From assembly GCF_037975245.1 (NCBI RefSeq), contig NC_092576.1, positions 510,501-574,500 on the forward strand: 64,000 nt of DNA, read 5' to 3'. The stretch comes from Apostichopus japonicus (taxonomy: Eukaryota > Echinodermata > Holothuroidea > Aspidochirotida > Stichopodidae). The notes under the pieces were generated by a model, which was not told where the DNA came from, made no database searches, and saw only the letters and a list, made by a program, of their open reading frames with translations. The translations under genes were made by a program, and so were the position numbers. Shown piece after piece: positions 1 to 13,422 of the stretch (its first letter is position 1; the number at the start of each line of letters is the position of its first letter).

Positions 1-44
1 TTTGGAAGGTATGTGCAATGCCTTACTCCTTCATTCCCAATTGT

Positions 45-1243
45 GATCATATAATTGTCCTCCTGGGGGAAAATATTTACACATTGTAATTACTTAAAAT
101 CTGTTCATTTTGTCAAAAGGGACCCAAGTATTGACAAATAGGTATTGAAATGAGGTTTTATTTTTTATATATATATTTTTTTTTATAATTGAGCTAATTA
201 GATATGTAAATATGCAAATGAGGTTATGATACAATGTACCTTTTTTGCCCATTTGAAATTATTTGAAATCTGCTGGACTTTTGATAGTTTGATGAGTTCA
301 AGACATGTTATTTCATACGTAAAATATAATTTGATGTTTGAATGTGAGGAATATGACTGATTTTCCCCCCTTTCTCCAAAGTACTGTATTATGTAATACA
401 ATGGTAGCCACGCGTAACGGTAAGTCATATAGGCTATACCAATTGCGCTACGACAGTACATGTATACACAATACATAGTACGTACAGTGTGCAACTGTGC
501 GGGTTACCATATCAGAATTTCATCGTCAGAATCTTCTTCTCCAACGGCCGGATGGTCAAATTGCCCATAAAAAGAAGGTCTAACGCCTGTTAGAAGTATT
601 TAGCCATGATAATATGTGCTAAATAGTTACCGTTTCAATTACGTGAGTGATTGCATTGACCCTAACTACAAGAAGCGTATCAACTGTGGTTCACCGAAAT
701 TCTATACCGTAGAAATGCTCGAGTTGAATTGCTAGGGATTACTCATAAAGTGGAGACGCTATTGCTAAATTGTTTCTATATAGCCCAGCGTTTCAGTGTG
801 GCGCTTCTGGAGAGATAAAAATCTACTCTGTAGGGTGAGGCATTCTGGAGAAATAATTTCGGAAAAAGGTTCGTGTTTTTTAGACCGAAAAACGTATTTT
901 TTGACAAATTTTCTCCAAATGTAGAGCCATCTCTCTACATATGCCTGTGAGGCTCCTGATTTGATTCCTTGTATGTCTTAGCTAGTTGTATAAGATAGGG
1001 TAAGTTGACTTGACATTTTTCACTGTTCTCAATATTTTTTTGGAAAAAAAACGTCAAAACGACCGGTTTTTTGAATGTAAACAAATCTTTGAAGACAAAA
1101 AAAAAAAAAGACTATGTGACCCCCTCGGAAAAATGTTGTTCATTAATGCAGGCTGTCTTATGTGCAAAATAAAGCTATGGGGAGCTCTCTAGTGTATTCC
1201 TATCTCGAGTAATGACTTTCTGAAAACAATGGTCCACATTTGG
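45..1243 (+). repeat. Dispersed repeat, uninterrupted copy carrying the empty target site
   Basis: This stretch is the reverse complement of two separated blocks, 42,635-43,241 and 55,347 to about 55,935. Positions about 45-650 match the right block and about 642-1243 match the left block. In the other copy a 12.1 kb element sits between the two blocks; here they are contiguous across CGTGAGTGA at 642-650. One end (about 1228-1243) is a near-palindrome, GGTCCACATTTGGACC, also present at the matching end of the other copy. No protein-coding capacity is evident. The repeat family itself was not recognised. Confidence 0.85.
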
Positions 1244-1651
1244 ACCACCTGAAGGGAGGGAGAAATTAAAAATGTTGTATTTTATATTGGAGTAGTTTCT
1301 AGTTGTCTTTATTTCTTAAATCAATCTGGTAACATTCTAGAGTAATTTTAAACAAGTTACGATGGTACAATTTGATTTTCAGTTTGATTGGCCTAAGCTT
1401 ACATTTTCTAATTGAACTTGAATGGAGTTAAATAGGTAAAGAATGAGTACGTTTAACTTTAAGTTCGTACAATTTCTATTTGTTCATAAACGGTATAATA
1501 CTGAAAATAAGTACAAAATAATGTCGGAATATGGGCAACATGTAATTAAATTTACACTAAATATTGAATATGGATGGTTTGTCTGAGATACTTAATGAGA
1601 TGGATATTTTGAGTAACTATTCTTAGCCCATTTCAAGCCATTAACAGGTGA

Positions 1652-1712
1652 CATACACGTCGAGGTGGTTAGGCCACTCGCTTAGCATAGTGCTTACTCG
1701 GTAGGATGTAAT
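1652..1712 (+). repeat. Possible tRNA-derived SINE head fragment
   Basis: The stretch GTGGTTAGGCCACTCGCTTA followed by a cloverleaf-like continuation resembles the D-arm/A-box half of a tRNA-derived promoter. No convincing B box or acceptor stem follows, so a functional tRNA is not supported. Weak call based on resemblance only. Confidence 0.2.
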
Positions 1713-2058
1713 ATTTACGTATTGTGGAAAGTTGTAAAAAAAAAAAATCTTTTTTTGTTCTTTCCGAGAAACTTTAGAGGTAATTTGGTACATACAAAAG
1801 GATACCTAAAAGAGTCTTCTATTACAAGGACAGCAAAAGGAAACAGGAAAATCACAACAATAGCCTAATTGTTTCTATCACAAACTTTATTGCCGATTTC
1901 GTATAATCGGATTATTGCCTCTTTTTCAAATAATCGGAATGATTATGAATAAAATAACCGGTAATCGGTATTTTCTGTTAAAGCATAATCGTTTGAACAC
2001 TAATTAGAAAATTTTTTGTTTGTATTATTTACACTTTCATTACCCAGAGTATAGGTAC

Positions 2059-4569
2059 CAGGGCGTATCCAGGATTTTCCAATAGGGGGGGGGGGGGGGC
2101 TCAGGCAAGAATGATCGCCGTCCTGGGGGATGGGTCTAAGGGGAGGGGTGGACACTATTTGCTTTCGAAGAAGGGCTGAAATGCAAAATGGTGCCATATG
2201 CATGGGCGGCGATCCGTACTTCCGAGTGGGGGGGGGGATATGACCTTGTTGACTATCTAAGCGTAGCGCCACCATGAGTTGGCGCGAAGCGTACACAAAT
2301 TTTTTGGGATTAACAAACCCTATAGATGGCCGGAAACGGCACTTCCCGAGGTTTCCAAGCGGCATATACCAAACTTTAAAATAGGGATGTCATTTCCGAA
2401 ATATCTCATAATCAGGATCCAAAATACTTTTTTTTTTAATTTCGGGTGTTATTTTGGGAAAATTGCCCCTGTCAATCTTGTTTCAGGCGCAACGTTAGAA
2501 TGTTCGAGAGCTCTTTTATATTATTCGATGAAGAAAATGGCCTCATGCAGGCTATTAGATGCCTTTACACATGCAATACACAATTACACATAGTTACATT
2601 CCTAGGTACCGATTGCTAGGGCATCCAGGTGAAACGTGTATTAAGCATTACCCTGATAACATGAGATTCTCAGCTGTTCGAGGGAACATGTACGTGTGTA
2701 GGCCTACTATAGGGCCTATATGAATACTATGAGGGTGCATATATGTACTATATCAATACCGTGGGCGCAATAATACATTTTGTTGTTATAGGGCCAATGA
2801 AGCCTACAGTCAACTATTCTTGCTTTATAAAGACGCTTTATTTGAAAAGATCGCACTGCGTTTATGGTAGGCGAGAAATGAAGCTAAAAAAGAGCCGTAC
2901 ATTATCGATGATGCATAAATGTAGGCATGAAAATATTCTTATCCCTGGCATTTGGTGGCATATGGAAAAGTTTAGGCTATAAAAGAGCATTTGCTCTACA
3001 AAGCCACACAGACTAAAATCCGCCGATGTTATGAGTCACCGGTATGAATATGCATATTGACAGGCGGACTGTTCCATTACCGGCAAGGGGATTGTATTTG
3101 TTTCTAAATGAATTGATGCTAAAATAATTATAGCAGTGAATGTAAACGAACACTGAGACATGACGTTGTGTTTATACATTTATTTGTCTGCACACCTTTT
3201 AATCGAACTTGAGAAAATAACATTACAACATTACAAATCAATTGGTTGTAAAAGCAAAATCAAGAGTTACCCACTTACAGTGGTATCATCCAAACAAACA
3301 ACCAGTGATAGTCCTAGCGATAGCTTCAGCCTACGTACATACGAGTGTTAACCTAACTGTACGAAACCATATGCATTAATACATAAAGCACGGTAGGCCT
3401 GTACGTTCGCTACAAACGTTTACGTGGGCAATTTATATCACTATATTCATCCTATTTCAAAGGAAACTATGAAATAGGATTCTCAACTTGTTAATTTATG
3501 TTTATTGCAATGTCGTCATCTTATTTCATTGCATATTACTTAACAAATCTCGAAATTCACCTCAGAAATCACAATACGATTGTCGGACGAAGCATCAGTG
3601 AGAATGTTGTTGATACACAAGCTGATTCGTGACGTAGCTCATGAATAAATAATGAGGCGTTATAATGAGGTTTTCGAAGAAAAATTTCTAACGGAAACAT
3701 TCATTCGATGGAGAAAAGACATACAGTGAACATTAACCAATCAGAAATAGGCTTATATAATATGAAAGAACAGAATTTGAAGTTAGTTGCGCAAGTTTAG
3801 CCATGCAGTTTGATCAAACGGTCTGAGAATTCGAGTAGTTTGAAGTTAGCGTCCTTGTAAAATAAACGAATATGCAAGCACATAAATCCGACTGGACTAA
3901 AATTTAAACTTTTTTAATCGGAAAACGACATACAGTAAAATTCAGATTAATGATGATTCGTTAAAAGATTTAAACTACTGTAATTTGTTTTAGCCGATAT
4001 CAGTAAATGATATCGGTACATTGATTTTTTTCAAAAGATCGCGATACGGTCGTTTTGGAAGGTATAAAACACACACTTAAGGCCCGAGGTCGACTATGCA
4101 CGGATCAAATGATCGCAACCTTTCCATATGGGGGGGGGGGATATGGTGTATTACATCCCCTCCACCCATTTTCATGGGGGATATATCCCCCTTCCCCCCC
4201 CCCCCCCCAGGATCGCCGCCCATGGCCATATGTGATCCTTTTTTCGACCTTAATAATAAGCAACATTTCCAGTAAATATGGACACAAAATGCACAATTTA
4301 GTATGGCTGGCATGTCACTTAGTGTTTATAGTGATAATACAAACACAATTACCATCTGTTTCTAAAACTATTCGCCAGAACCTTTTTTTGGCAAACAAAA
4401 AATAAAGCATACGGGAGGGGGGGGGGGGGGTCGAGCGATCACCGACATCTCACATAAAGGTCGTCATCAATTTTTTTTTTTTTGCTAATCTTTTTTTTTT
4501 TTTGGTGACGGCCAATAGGGGGGGGCGCGCGCCTGTTGCGCCCCCCCCCCCCCCCTGGATACGCCCCTG
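2059..4569. mobile_element. Non-autonomous hAT-like TIR element (2.5 kb) with poly-G/poly-C ends
   Basis: The ends are inverted: CAGGGCGTATCCAGG at 2059 and, on the minus strand from 4569, CAGGGGCGTATCCAGG. They are followed inward by long G or C runs. A 5-bp direct repeat GGTAC flanks both sides (2054-2058 and 4570-4574). The flanking sequence (TATTATTTACACTTTCATTAC before, TCGTCCATCTACC after) recurs without an insertion at about 5,660-5,740. Poly-G/C hairpin-like stretches near 4,120-4,215 look like a nested second element. No transposase was found. CAGGGGCG-type ends are typical of hAT elements, but the 5-bp rather than 8-bp duplication leaves the superfamily uncertain. Confidence 0.65.
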
Positions 4570-4574
4570 GGTAC

Positions 4575-7185
4575 TCGTCCATCTACCATGGCTTCATTCC
4601 TTTATTTCAAGTAAAAACCATTTCAGAAGTATAAAACAACAAAGGGAAGCCAGAGACATATACACATGATATTAACATGTTTACAAGCTATTGGTATCTT
4701 ATTGTATCTATATTTCATGGAAAAAGGAGAAATCAGAAGTGCAATACTTATTAAATTGTTTGACTCTACACTCTCTCAATCACTCCCAGGATAAGACTAT
4801 ACACACATCAAGAAAATGTACACTGGCAACAACAAAATGAGATCAATGAGAAAGATACTTCTGTTTGATAAATTCTTAATGAATTCTCTCCGGTTCAGTT
4901 AATGATAGATCTACAAGTACATCCAGAAACTTCTTCATAAATCTTCCTGTATATAAATGTAATGGGGAAATCAAACACTGAGGGTTCTTAATATAATATT
5001 AATACAAAAATTAGGAATTTAATGCCTTACCGCTGGGACGCCTCAAATAAAACTGAAAAGTAAATAACAAAACATAAGGCTATACAAATGATAGTGCTGA
5101 GTATGTTTCAAGGACCTGTTTCCCTCCTAGTGGTGATTGTTGGTTCTGGCTGGGGGTTATGTCTCCGCACAGAATAGTGTAAAGTAAATGCTCCCATCCG
5201 GTTAAAAGAAATAATTTAATAGTTTCATGACAGTTCCTTCATGTGAAATAACAGATAAAACACATCTGGCTCCTTCCAAATGTTACGATGAACAGCTGGC
5301 ACTTACATAACATATTGATCACTTTGCATATTTAGTAGCAAGTAAACTTGTTGCCAGGGCTGGTGACTACTTTAACTTACACTAAAAGAAACAATGGAAA
5401 GCTTGTTTTAGTACCAGAGTGAAGATGAAATAAAAGGTGCCTTATAATTGGACATACTGCATTCGGTTGGATACATAATTATCTAGCCTATTATGAACGA
5501 CATGCAGTCACGGTCAAGTTTCTGTAAGTAATAGACAATAGTCAATTGTGTCAAAACGATTTCTTTTCAGATCAATGAAGACTCCATTATCACATGAATC
5601 CAATGCCATATTAATTCAATTTTGCAACAATAACAATTCCAATACATTATTTAATGAAATATATGTTATTTTGTATTATTAACACATTCATTACTAAGAG
5701 TAACTAATATACTCGTTCATCTACCATTCCTTCATTCATTTATTTCAAGCGAGTGAAAATCATTTAACTAGGATAATTCCTCCTCACATACATCGTCCTC
5801 GCTGGATCTACCTCTCCGGTTTGTTAGGCTAGAGGCTAGCATAGGTTGGGCATTGCCAGTCCTATATTTTTTCTTGTTTAGTCTACTTGTTGGTCTTCAT
5901 CTACCCCTTTTATTCATTTTCCAGTAAGCAGGTTACCAAATGAATAGAGGGCGATGAGAATTATTTAAACTTTGTCTTAGAAGAATGAATAAAATCATAG
6001 ATAACTGCAGCCCGTAAGCAAACGTTCTTACTCGGCCAACATCTCAGCAGCCTCTAATCATAATGAAAAACAATGAACAACAAATGAAAACTATCATGTT
6101 TGGTTGGGACACATTTGAATAAGGACAATGAGTGCCACAAGACTATGTTTACACCTAGCATTGATACATACTATACATGTTTGTACTGTACATGTGTGTA
6201 CTGGTTGACATTCATTTATAGAAACGTCTTTTAATTAAATGAATAAACCAGAAGCAGACAAGTACATTGCAAATAGTATTTGTTTATATGAAATTAAAAA
6301 CTGCACAGTATTGAAGTGAATGACCTTGAAGTACAATACCCAGGCTCAAAACATGTGGAACATCAAAACAGGCAAAAACGTTTTTTTTTGAAAAAATCCC
6401 AAACTATGAGGAATTTCTCCTCATTTCAAATTCAGCATGTAACTGCTTTAATTAATTTGTTATGGATTACAGAAAGGTTCATCGAGTTGCATTTATCGAA
6501 TGAGTGATATAGAAGAGTCACTGCTCACCTTCTTATTAACAATAATAATCCTTATTTAGAGCGCACATAATACGGAAGAACTGTCTCATAGAGCTATACA
6601 AGTCAATAAAAGAATACAGCATAGTACGATAAATACTTAAAGATACATGATAGGATGGAACTAGAGCACCAATGGTGCAGAAGCTCATACCTTTTCGAGC
6701 TGAAAAATGTAGGGCCCACAAAACCAATTTTGGGCCCGTGAGGGATACCCCCCCCCCCCCTCCGTTAGCAGAATCCAGGCCACACCACTGGCTATAATTC
6801 CTATTTTCCCCTTTAAATCCTATTTTACCCACTCTCTCAAACAATACCACTGACCTACCCTATTAAACTTTCTCCCCTCTACCTTAGCAGACATAACAAG
6901 CACTCCCTACAAGTCAAAACTTCACAAGCTGCCTACATACCTCAGGCTCAAAGACTTCTAAGAATCGGCAAGTGTTAATTGGCTATAGGGCTCTCATGCT
7001 TACAGTTCAACAGTTAATAACAACTCCCAGTCCTGCTTTAATTCCACTAACAGCCTGTGCAGAGCTTAACCACAAATGTAAACAAACACTGCAGACACTG
7101 GGAGACAAATTAAAGGAGCTTTGGCAAAAAGTGAAGGCTCAGATTTTTTTAAACAATGGGGATTAATTGTAATTAATTAACTTTT
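4575..7185. other. Intergenic, no gene recognised
   Basis: AT-rich sequence without a credible coding region. It contains the unoccupied relative of the insertion flank (about 5,650-5,760) and, at about 6,710-6,790, a lone hAT-like end. That end reads CAGTGGTGTGGCC on the minus strand and is followed by a poly-G run; its partner end was not found. Confidence 0.5.
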
Positions 7186-7189
7186 GACC

Positions 7190-7830
7190 CAAAATTTTTA
7201 GGCATCACCTTATTCATACACAATCCAACAATCATCAGTTCAACTTTGAATATGATCCATCAAAATCTTGAGGAGATAGAGATATTTGAAAATATTACAA
7301 AGAATGACCCCCGATGACCCCCTAAATGACCTTTGACCTCAATTTTCCGAACACCCCTCGTAACTCTCATCCCGAGGAACATTGTGACCAAGTTTCATTA
7401 TAATTGGCCATACACTGTACGAACAGGAGCAATTTGAAAATATAAGGCCGCGGACCGGGCCACAAAAGACCCCTAGTTGATCTTTGATCTCAAATTCATG
7501 AACACCCTGAAGGTAAAACTACCATAGTACTATCGTGACAAACCCTCAACATTGTACCATGGAATCTGTAGGAGAAGAAGCATTTTGCGTATTTCCACAA
7601 AATGGCCCATTACGGCCCACAGATGACCTTTGACCCCAAATTTTGGACCATCCCTGATGGCCCTATACCCAATGGTCCTTGTGTCCAAGTTTCATGAAAT
7701 TCCATCAAACACTGTGCGAATGGGAGCGGTTTTACCAATTGTTGACGGATAGAGTGATAGAATGATAGAGTGATAGACGCCGCACTGTAACAATAGCTCA
7801 CACCAGCATGCTGGTATGAGCTAAAAATTA
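7190..7830 (+). repeat. Dispersed TGACCT-type repeat ending in a 30-nt hairpin
   Basis: This block has the GACCTTTGACCYCAAATTT and CAAGTTTCATGAAATTCCAT type phrases seen repeatedly in invertebrate interspersed repeats. A short minisatellite follows (GATAGAGT/GATAGAAT, about 7,747-7,778). It ends with a hairpin at 7794-7823: TAGCTCACACCAGCA pairs with TGCTGGTATGAGCTA with one mismatch. A diverged relative of the TGACC portion lies at about 50,390-50,530. The ordering suggests the 3' end of a retroposed or transposed unit, but the family is not identified. Confidence 0.6.
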
Positions 7831-10005
7831 CAATGTCCAATGAGATTAGCACGTTGAAAATATAGTTTTTAAGATACTTTTAAAGTTGTCTATGGTAAGG
7901 GCATTGCTAATAGATGGGAAGAATGTCCCAGAGTTGGGGGATGCAAATTGAAAAGAACATTCACTGTACGTATTGGTTATAATTTTTGGTGCTTTTAGGA
8001 GAATAGCACTGTAAGATATGAGTGAGCTAGTTGTAATTTGTAAGGTGAGTAAGTTGGAAGTATAATTTATGGCAAAACCATAGATGGCTTTGTAAGTGAG
8101 GATAGAAGCATCTAGTAGTTAAATCACTAGGTTGTGAACACTCTACACAAGGTACTGTTGTTCTTGCTTCAGAGTCAGTAGTTTTATATATATATATTGT
8201 TACAGTAAGTGAAGCAGTTAGTCACCAGCTGGGCCAATGCTGTTTGTTCACTGTTGACCAAAGATTTTAAACATAGAGGAACCATCACATCAAGCTTTGC
8301 TTAGGAAAATTACTTATTAATTGAAAAAAAACCCATATATTTTTGGGGGTAAATGGCAAGAGTTTCCTGTTTGTAATGGTAAGAAAATTTTAAGTATTAT
8401 TTTAAACACAGTTTTAGGCAAGGGGTTTACCTGTCATTTTGGCTAAATTTGACTTGAAACCCTCAAATACAGTCAGGCCATGTGCTGTTAACAAGGCTTA
8501 AGCTTGGCATACCTACAGTTAGTGCTTGCATATGTTCTGATGCCTAATGTTAGAGTTATGCTGTGAAGGTAATATGTGTTATTCTAGACCAGTTTCACTC
8601 ACTGTTGGGTTGCATTTGCTGCAACTGTATGACATGATCATGTTTTTGTAATAAATGAGTTAACACGTTAATTCCACCTAGAGTGATGTGAAATGGTAGT
8701 TAATGGCACTTGAGTATTATATTGTAAGCTATGGTACCCAGTATTGCACATTTATGTCTGTGTTGTCTGAGTGTATGGTAGGGCTACATAGAGTATTTGT
8801 GATTTGCTACTGTCATTTGCAAATTGATGGCTAAGACTAGTAGTTACATTTGAGTTTGAAGCTAGCTCATATACATTCAGTGTTCTGGCCACTGCACGTT
8901 TAACCGGCCATGGATTAAAGAGGGGGTATACAATGCCATAGCACTTTCAATATTTCTTCATTTGTACGAAATGGTATTCTATTCCTGACTTAGTATAAGC
9001 AGGTATGGTTACTGAGTTATGTTCTAAGTACTTCTTCCAAGCTATGTTGCATAAGCTAGGTTCTGTAAGTTAATCATTTTGTGATATGTTGTCGTACTGT
9101 GTTGTTTGAGATTCAGGGTGAAAGGAAGATACATAGTTCATTCTTGTTTGCTAATTTATTTCATTGTAGTTTAAGGTAATATGTTAATTCTACTCCAATA
9201 TAGACACATCCTCCATAGATGTTGTGAGGGTTTGCATGATGTTGTCTATCACCTTTAATTAATGCTGGGCCTGTGAGTTAAGAGTTTTAAGAATCAAGAA
9301 TTTAATGAAGAAAGTTAAAGGGACTGTTTGCCATTCATTTAATTTGACTAAATTGTTATTGTTCTTACTCTCTTAAATGATGATTTAACTGCTATGCTGG
9401 TACTCTGGGAGTTTTCATTTCTAAATTTTAAGTTTCCTATTGTTTAGTAGCTGTATAAGGTTAAATTTTGACAACTTTAGAGTTGCTATGTTTATCGTTC
9501 CAGTGTATCGTAGGAAAATTCAAACTTGTTTTAACCAGTAACAATTCATCGATCAGTTAGCTAGATGTTAAGAATCATCCTTTGTGTTCTAATTCTCCAC
9601 CTCCCATTTCAGAATATTTTTCCTTGTAGTGTATTTCTTGTTCAGATGTTGTAGTCATTGATTTGCTGATTTATTTGTTTGCAGAGGCCACGTAGCACTC
9701 TTACGGTCTAAACACAGGACTCCTTCTTTACCTTAACTTTAATTTCCTTAATTCCTTGACATTCTCAACCATGAAGCCAAATACTAATAGTCATGTATAA
9801 TGTATAAATGTACAAAAAGTAAACCTCTCCAAGTAACTTCATTCTTCATAGTAATTCTTCTGTCCTCATAACCACTCCTGGTTGACTCTTTTTTCTTTTA
9901 CTCTTTCTTCTTGATTTTTACCTAATGTAATGAAAACCAGAAAAAAAAGGCTTGGTAATTCCTTGCCTCATTCTACAGTATATGAGAACATTTAAGGTGA
10001 AATTT
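7831..10005. other. Intergenic, nothing recognised
   Basis: AT-rich single-copy-looking sequence with stop codons dense in all frames. No splice-bounded exon, RNA gene or repeat was recognised. Confidence 0.4.
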
Positions 10006-10009
10006 TCAT

Positions 10010-11740
10010 ACTGAATTAGGTGGATCTACAAACCAAGTATGAAGTTCATCTCCCTTTTCTATGAGTAATCCTGTTTCACATTTTACTAACTTCTGTTGGC
10101 CTCAAATGACCTTTAACTTTCAAAGAGTAGAATACAGATCAAGTGTTCAACATGGTACATCCACATACAAAGTATAAAGTTCATGCAAGCTTTACTCTTG
10201 GGTTACAGAATTTACAAGTTTCCTGATTGCTGAACTCAAATGACGCTTGAACAAAGCAGAAAGAGATGTGATTCTTGTTCTCAGTACGGTAGATCTCCAT
10301 ACAAAGTATTAAGTTAATGCAACATTTCTTTGTTGAGTAACAATATTGTCAGACTTTGACCTCTGTTGACCTCAAATGACCATTTCTCCACAGAAAACAC
10401 TGGCCTCCTTGAGCTCCATAAGGTGGATCTGCATACTAAGTAGAAATTTTATCAAGAAGTTTTAATTTGTTCACCTTGTTAACATGTTAAGCTCGAAAAT
10501 GTTTGAACAGGCTTAAAATTTCGTTCAGGAATATTTTATCGGCCAGCATCTAAAACAGTTCTTGCAAATGCAGCTTCCAAATCCATCTTTTTGTAAATGT
10601 AAAAATCTCAACATATGATTCATAAATGCTAACAGGGCACAAGAATCAGTCTTTGTTAGATCATACAAATGTTTTTATCAACCAGAAAGCCGCTTTGGTG
10701 ATTCATTGTGATATAAAACTTCACATAACTATTTCACTATTGTAGAGTGAGTTTAATTCATCCAAAAAGTCAGTAAGAACCACAAAATTTCAGAGATCTC
10801 CTGCTCTTAGTTGCAGCTCTCCTTTATCAACCATTTATTTCACTGGCCAGGATATTACAAATAAATTTTTTATTCCAAAAATGTTCTAATATCCAGGAAG
10901 AACTGTCATGTTATGTGAAAATACACACATAGACATAGACATTTTATTTAATCCCTTTTGAGCTATAAAAGCTTTAATAGTTATTAATGTTATTAATGAA
11001 TGAGAGTTCATGACATTGACTATACACTGTGCAATATTTTCACATCGTACTACCAAAGTCATCTAGTATATAAACCACTGAGAATGTAGCAAAGTTTTAA
11101 ATAATTTGTTGATCCCTTGAGCCAATTTTTGCACCATTTGAGATAACCTGTTGACACCTTGAAGCTTGAGTGGATTTAAAGCAGCTAACTCAGAAGCAGA
11201 TTTCATTAACTGGATGACTATGTTCTGAAGATCTATAGAGCCCCTTCAATACTTAACTATATACAGAAATCATAGCATCAGAAAACTCACAGATTATTTG
11301 TTGCTTTCAGTTTTGAATTATCAAGGTTGACACCTGATGATCCCATGCAACCTTTGACCTCTGTCAATTTCAAGAGGATTCATGCACTCACCAAGGCAGA
11401 TCTACATACTACACATATGACATTCAAGGAATATGTGCTTCTTGTTATCGTGTTTACATATAAGTTATCATGTTTACAATATTTCAGACTTGATTTAAAT
11501 ATTGATAGTAAATTACCTTTCACCTCCACAAATTGCATAGGGCACTTGTACTCACCAAGCTGGTTCTGCTTACCAACTATGAAGTTCGACAAAGATGTAC
11601 TTTTCAGATATCGCATTTACAAAGTTTTCAGACTTTTGACCTTGTTTTCCTCTAATGACCTTTGACCTTCACAGAAATGAATAGAGCTCTTGTACTCCAT
11701 AAGATGGTTCCACATACCAAGTATGAAGTGAAATCATCTT
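10010..11740. repeat. Degenerate tandem array rich in TGACCT half-sites
   Basis: Units of roughly 125-140 bp recur at about 10,021, 10,145, 10,285 and 10,423, then again at about 11,397, 11,562 and 11,703. Each carries TGACCTC..TGACCTCAAATGACC followed by AAGGTGGATCTACATACC-AAGTATGAAGTTCA-like sequence. TGACCT is the complement of the AGGTCA nuclear-receptor half-site. At 10,357-10,372 two copies are spaced by 4 bp (DR4 geometry). Open frames here are by-products of the repeats. Confidence 0.7.
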
Positions 11741-12543
11741 GAAATATTGATTATTGTGTTTACAAGCCAATGTCATGAACACACTTGTACGCACTACATC
11801 ATCACAATTGCATAGATTCATCAGGTAAGCAACCAAGAAGAAACTAAACTTGATCAACATTGTCACATTAACAACGACAATGAAGCAAGAGTATTTATAA
11901 TTAAAGCTATCCAGGGTACACTTAGCATTGCCACATCGTTGTACTAATATTCAAATCAATATGTTACTCTAAACTTGTACTTAGCATGTTTTTATGTTTA
12001 AGTTTAGACACAGTTGGATATCTCATCTTCCTATGATCCCTGAGATACACATTCATTGGTCCACACGTTTTGATATATTTTATCTACTAAACTTAGTACC
12101 CAATTTCCTCATAGTATACTGTTTCATCCCACATCTAAGGCATATGGCAAATTACATATCACTGATATGCATTCAAGAGGTTAGAACATTTTCATAAATT
12201 AGGAGGTTTTAAGGGATGGCTCTGTGTAATCATTCAACAGTTTTAATTTTCAGCAACCATTCGTCCTTCTCATGAATTAGCTCTATGTCAGCAATTGTGT
12301 TGTTTGTCTCCTGTGTGCATTAGATGACATTTTGCCAAGAGCATAATGCACAGAAACCAATGTTGAACTCTGTCACACAAGAGGTCTATTGCATGTACAA
12401 TAATGCAAACAATAGCTTCAAGTCTGTACATTTTGCATTTTAGTGGATGGGTGTCATGATCTTCTGTTTCAAACACATACTTGAATCCATACACAAGGGA
12501 TGACAATAAATGGTTAAGATTCAAACCTCTTTCTTCTGATGTA

Positions 12544-12583
<40 letters not shown>

Positions 12584-13420
12584 CAGGTGCTGCAGATGGA
12601 GTATACTGAATAAGTAAAATGCAATACAAAAGGGTAAGTAATAACATGAAACAATCATGAACATTCAATGTACTGTAGTTATGAATGTTTTCATAGTGTA
12701 GTGGAGTGAACATTGAATACATAGTCAGCTTTTCCCTTCCCTCCACCCACCTTGTACGGTATATGACATACTGCTGCAATGTACAATACCTTCACAGCAT
12801 ACGGCTTATATAGTATCATTCTTACACAGATTCACTTTTATCAAGGAGTTGAGTATAGCTTACTTCCTGTGTGTAAATCCTTGGGTCACTCCTTTATCTC
12901 TCAAGAAGCTCATATGTCCAGCAAGTAGAACAAGTAGTGGGAGGAAACAAAACTAATAATAAACAGACATGTAACTCTTCCAGTCACTGATGCTCTTACA
13001 CAAAAGAAAATCATAGTTCTCTAAGGTATGGTCATCAGGGTTTCATCTAAGTTAATTTATGATCATAAGGAATAGAACTTATGGAGTAATCTGCTAAAAA
13101 CTGTCCTTTTGTAATTTTTTGGTTAATTCTTGAACGTAGGAAGTTAAAGTGGTTTTCAACTGTCATAAGCTAGGCCTAGCAACAATTAACTAATAGTACT
13201 AGTGCAACTATATATTTCTATCCAAATCGTTTGGCCAATGTGAGGTGAGTGGGATTTGGCCTACTTTCCAAGCAACTGCAACATCAAGTAATACACAGAA
13301 CATCATCTTGGTTGTTAAACTACTGTGAGGTACCTTTCTGATAAAAAATGCAGCAATTTTTGAAGATCCTTCGCTGAGGTTCAATGTTTTGTAGGTTTGA
13401 ATTGCCATAACATGACTCAG
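11741..13420. other. Intergenic, one trinucleotide microsatellite
   Basis: No supported gene. A 13-unit GAT run lies at 12,544-12,582 and produces a poly-serine frame on the minus strand. The remainder is AT-rich and featureless to inspection. Confidence 0.4.
12544..12582. repeat. (GAT)13 microsatellite
   Basis: Thirteen uninterrupted GAT units. On the minus strand they read as (ATC)n or (TCA)n, giving a poly-Ser run in one frame. Confidence 0.95.
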
Positions 13421-13422
13421 TC

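Noticed and set aside
1652-1712. Functional tRNA gene
   Set aside because: Only an A-box/D-arm-like half is present; no B box, anticodon arm pairing or acceptor stem.
11327-11866. Open frames of 65-112 codons in the TGACCT array
   Set aside because: They overlap on both strands and consist of repeat units; no domain or splice support.
12288-12779. Poly-Ser frame as a stalk exon of the Ig gene
   Set aside because: A decent acceptor precedes TATACTCCATCTG, but entering in phase 1, as required by the preceding exon, runs into a stop. The serine run is just the GAT microsatellite.
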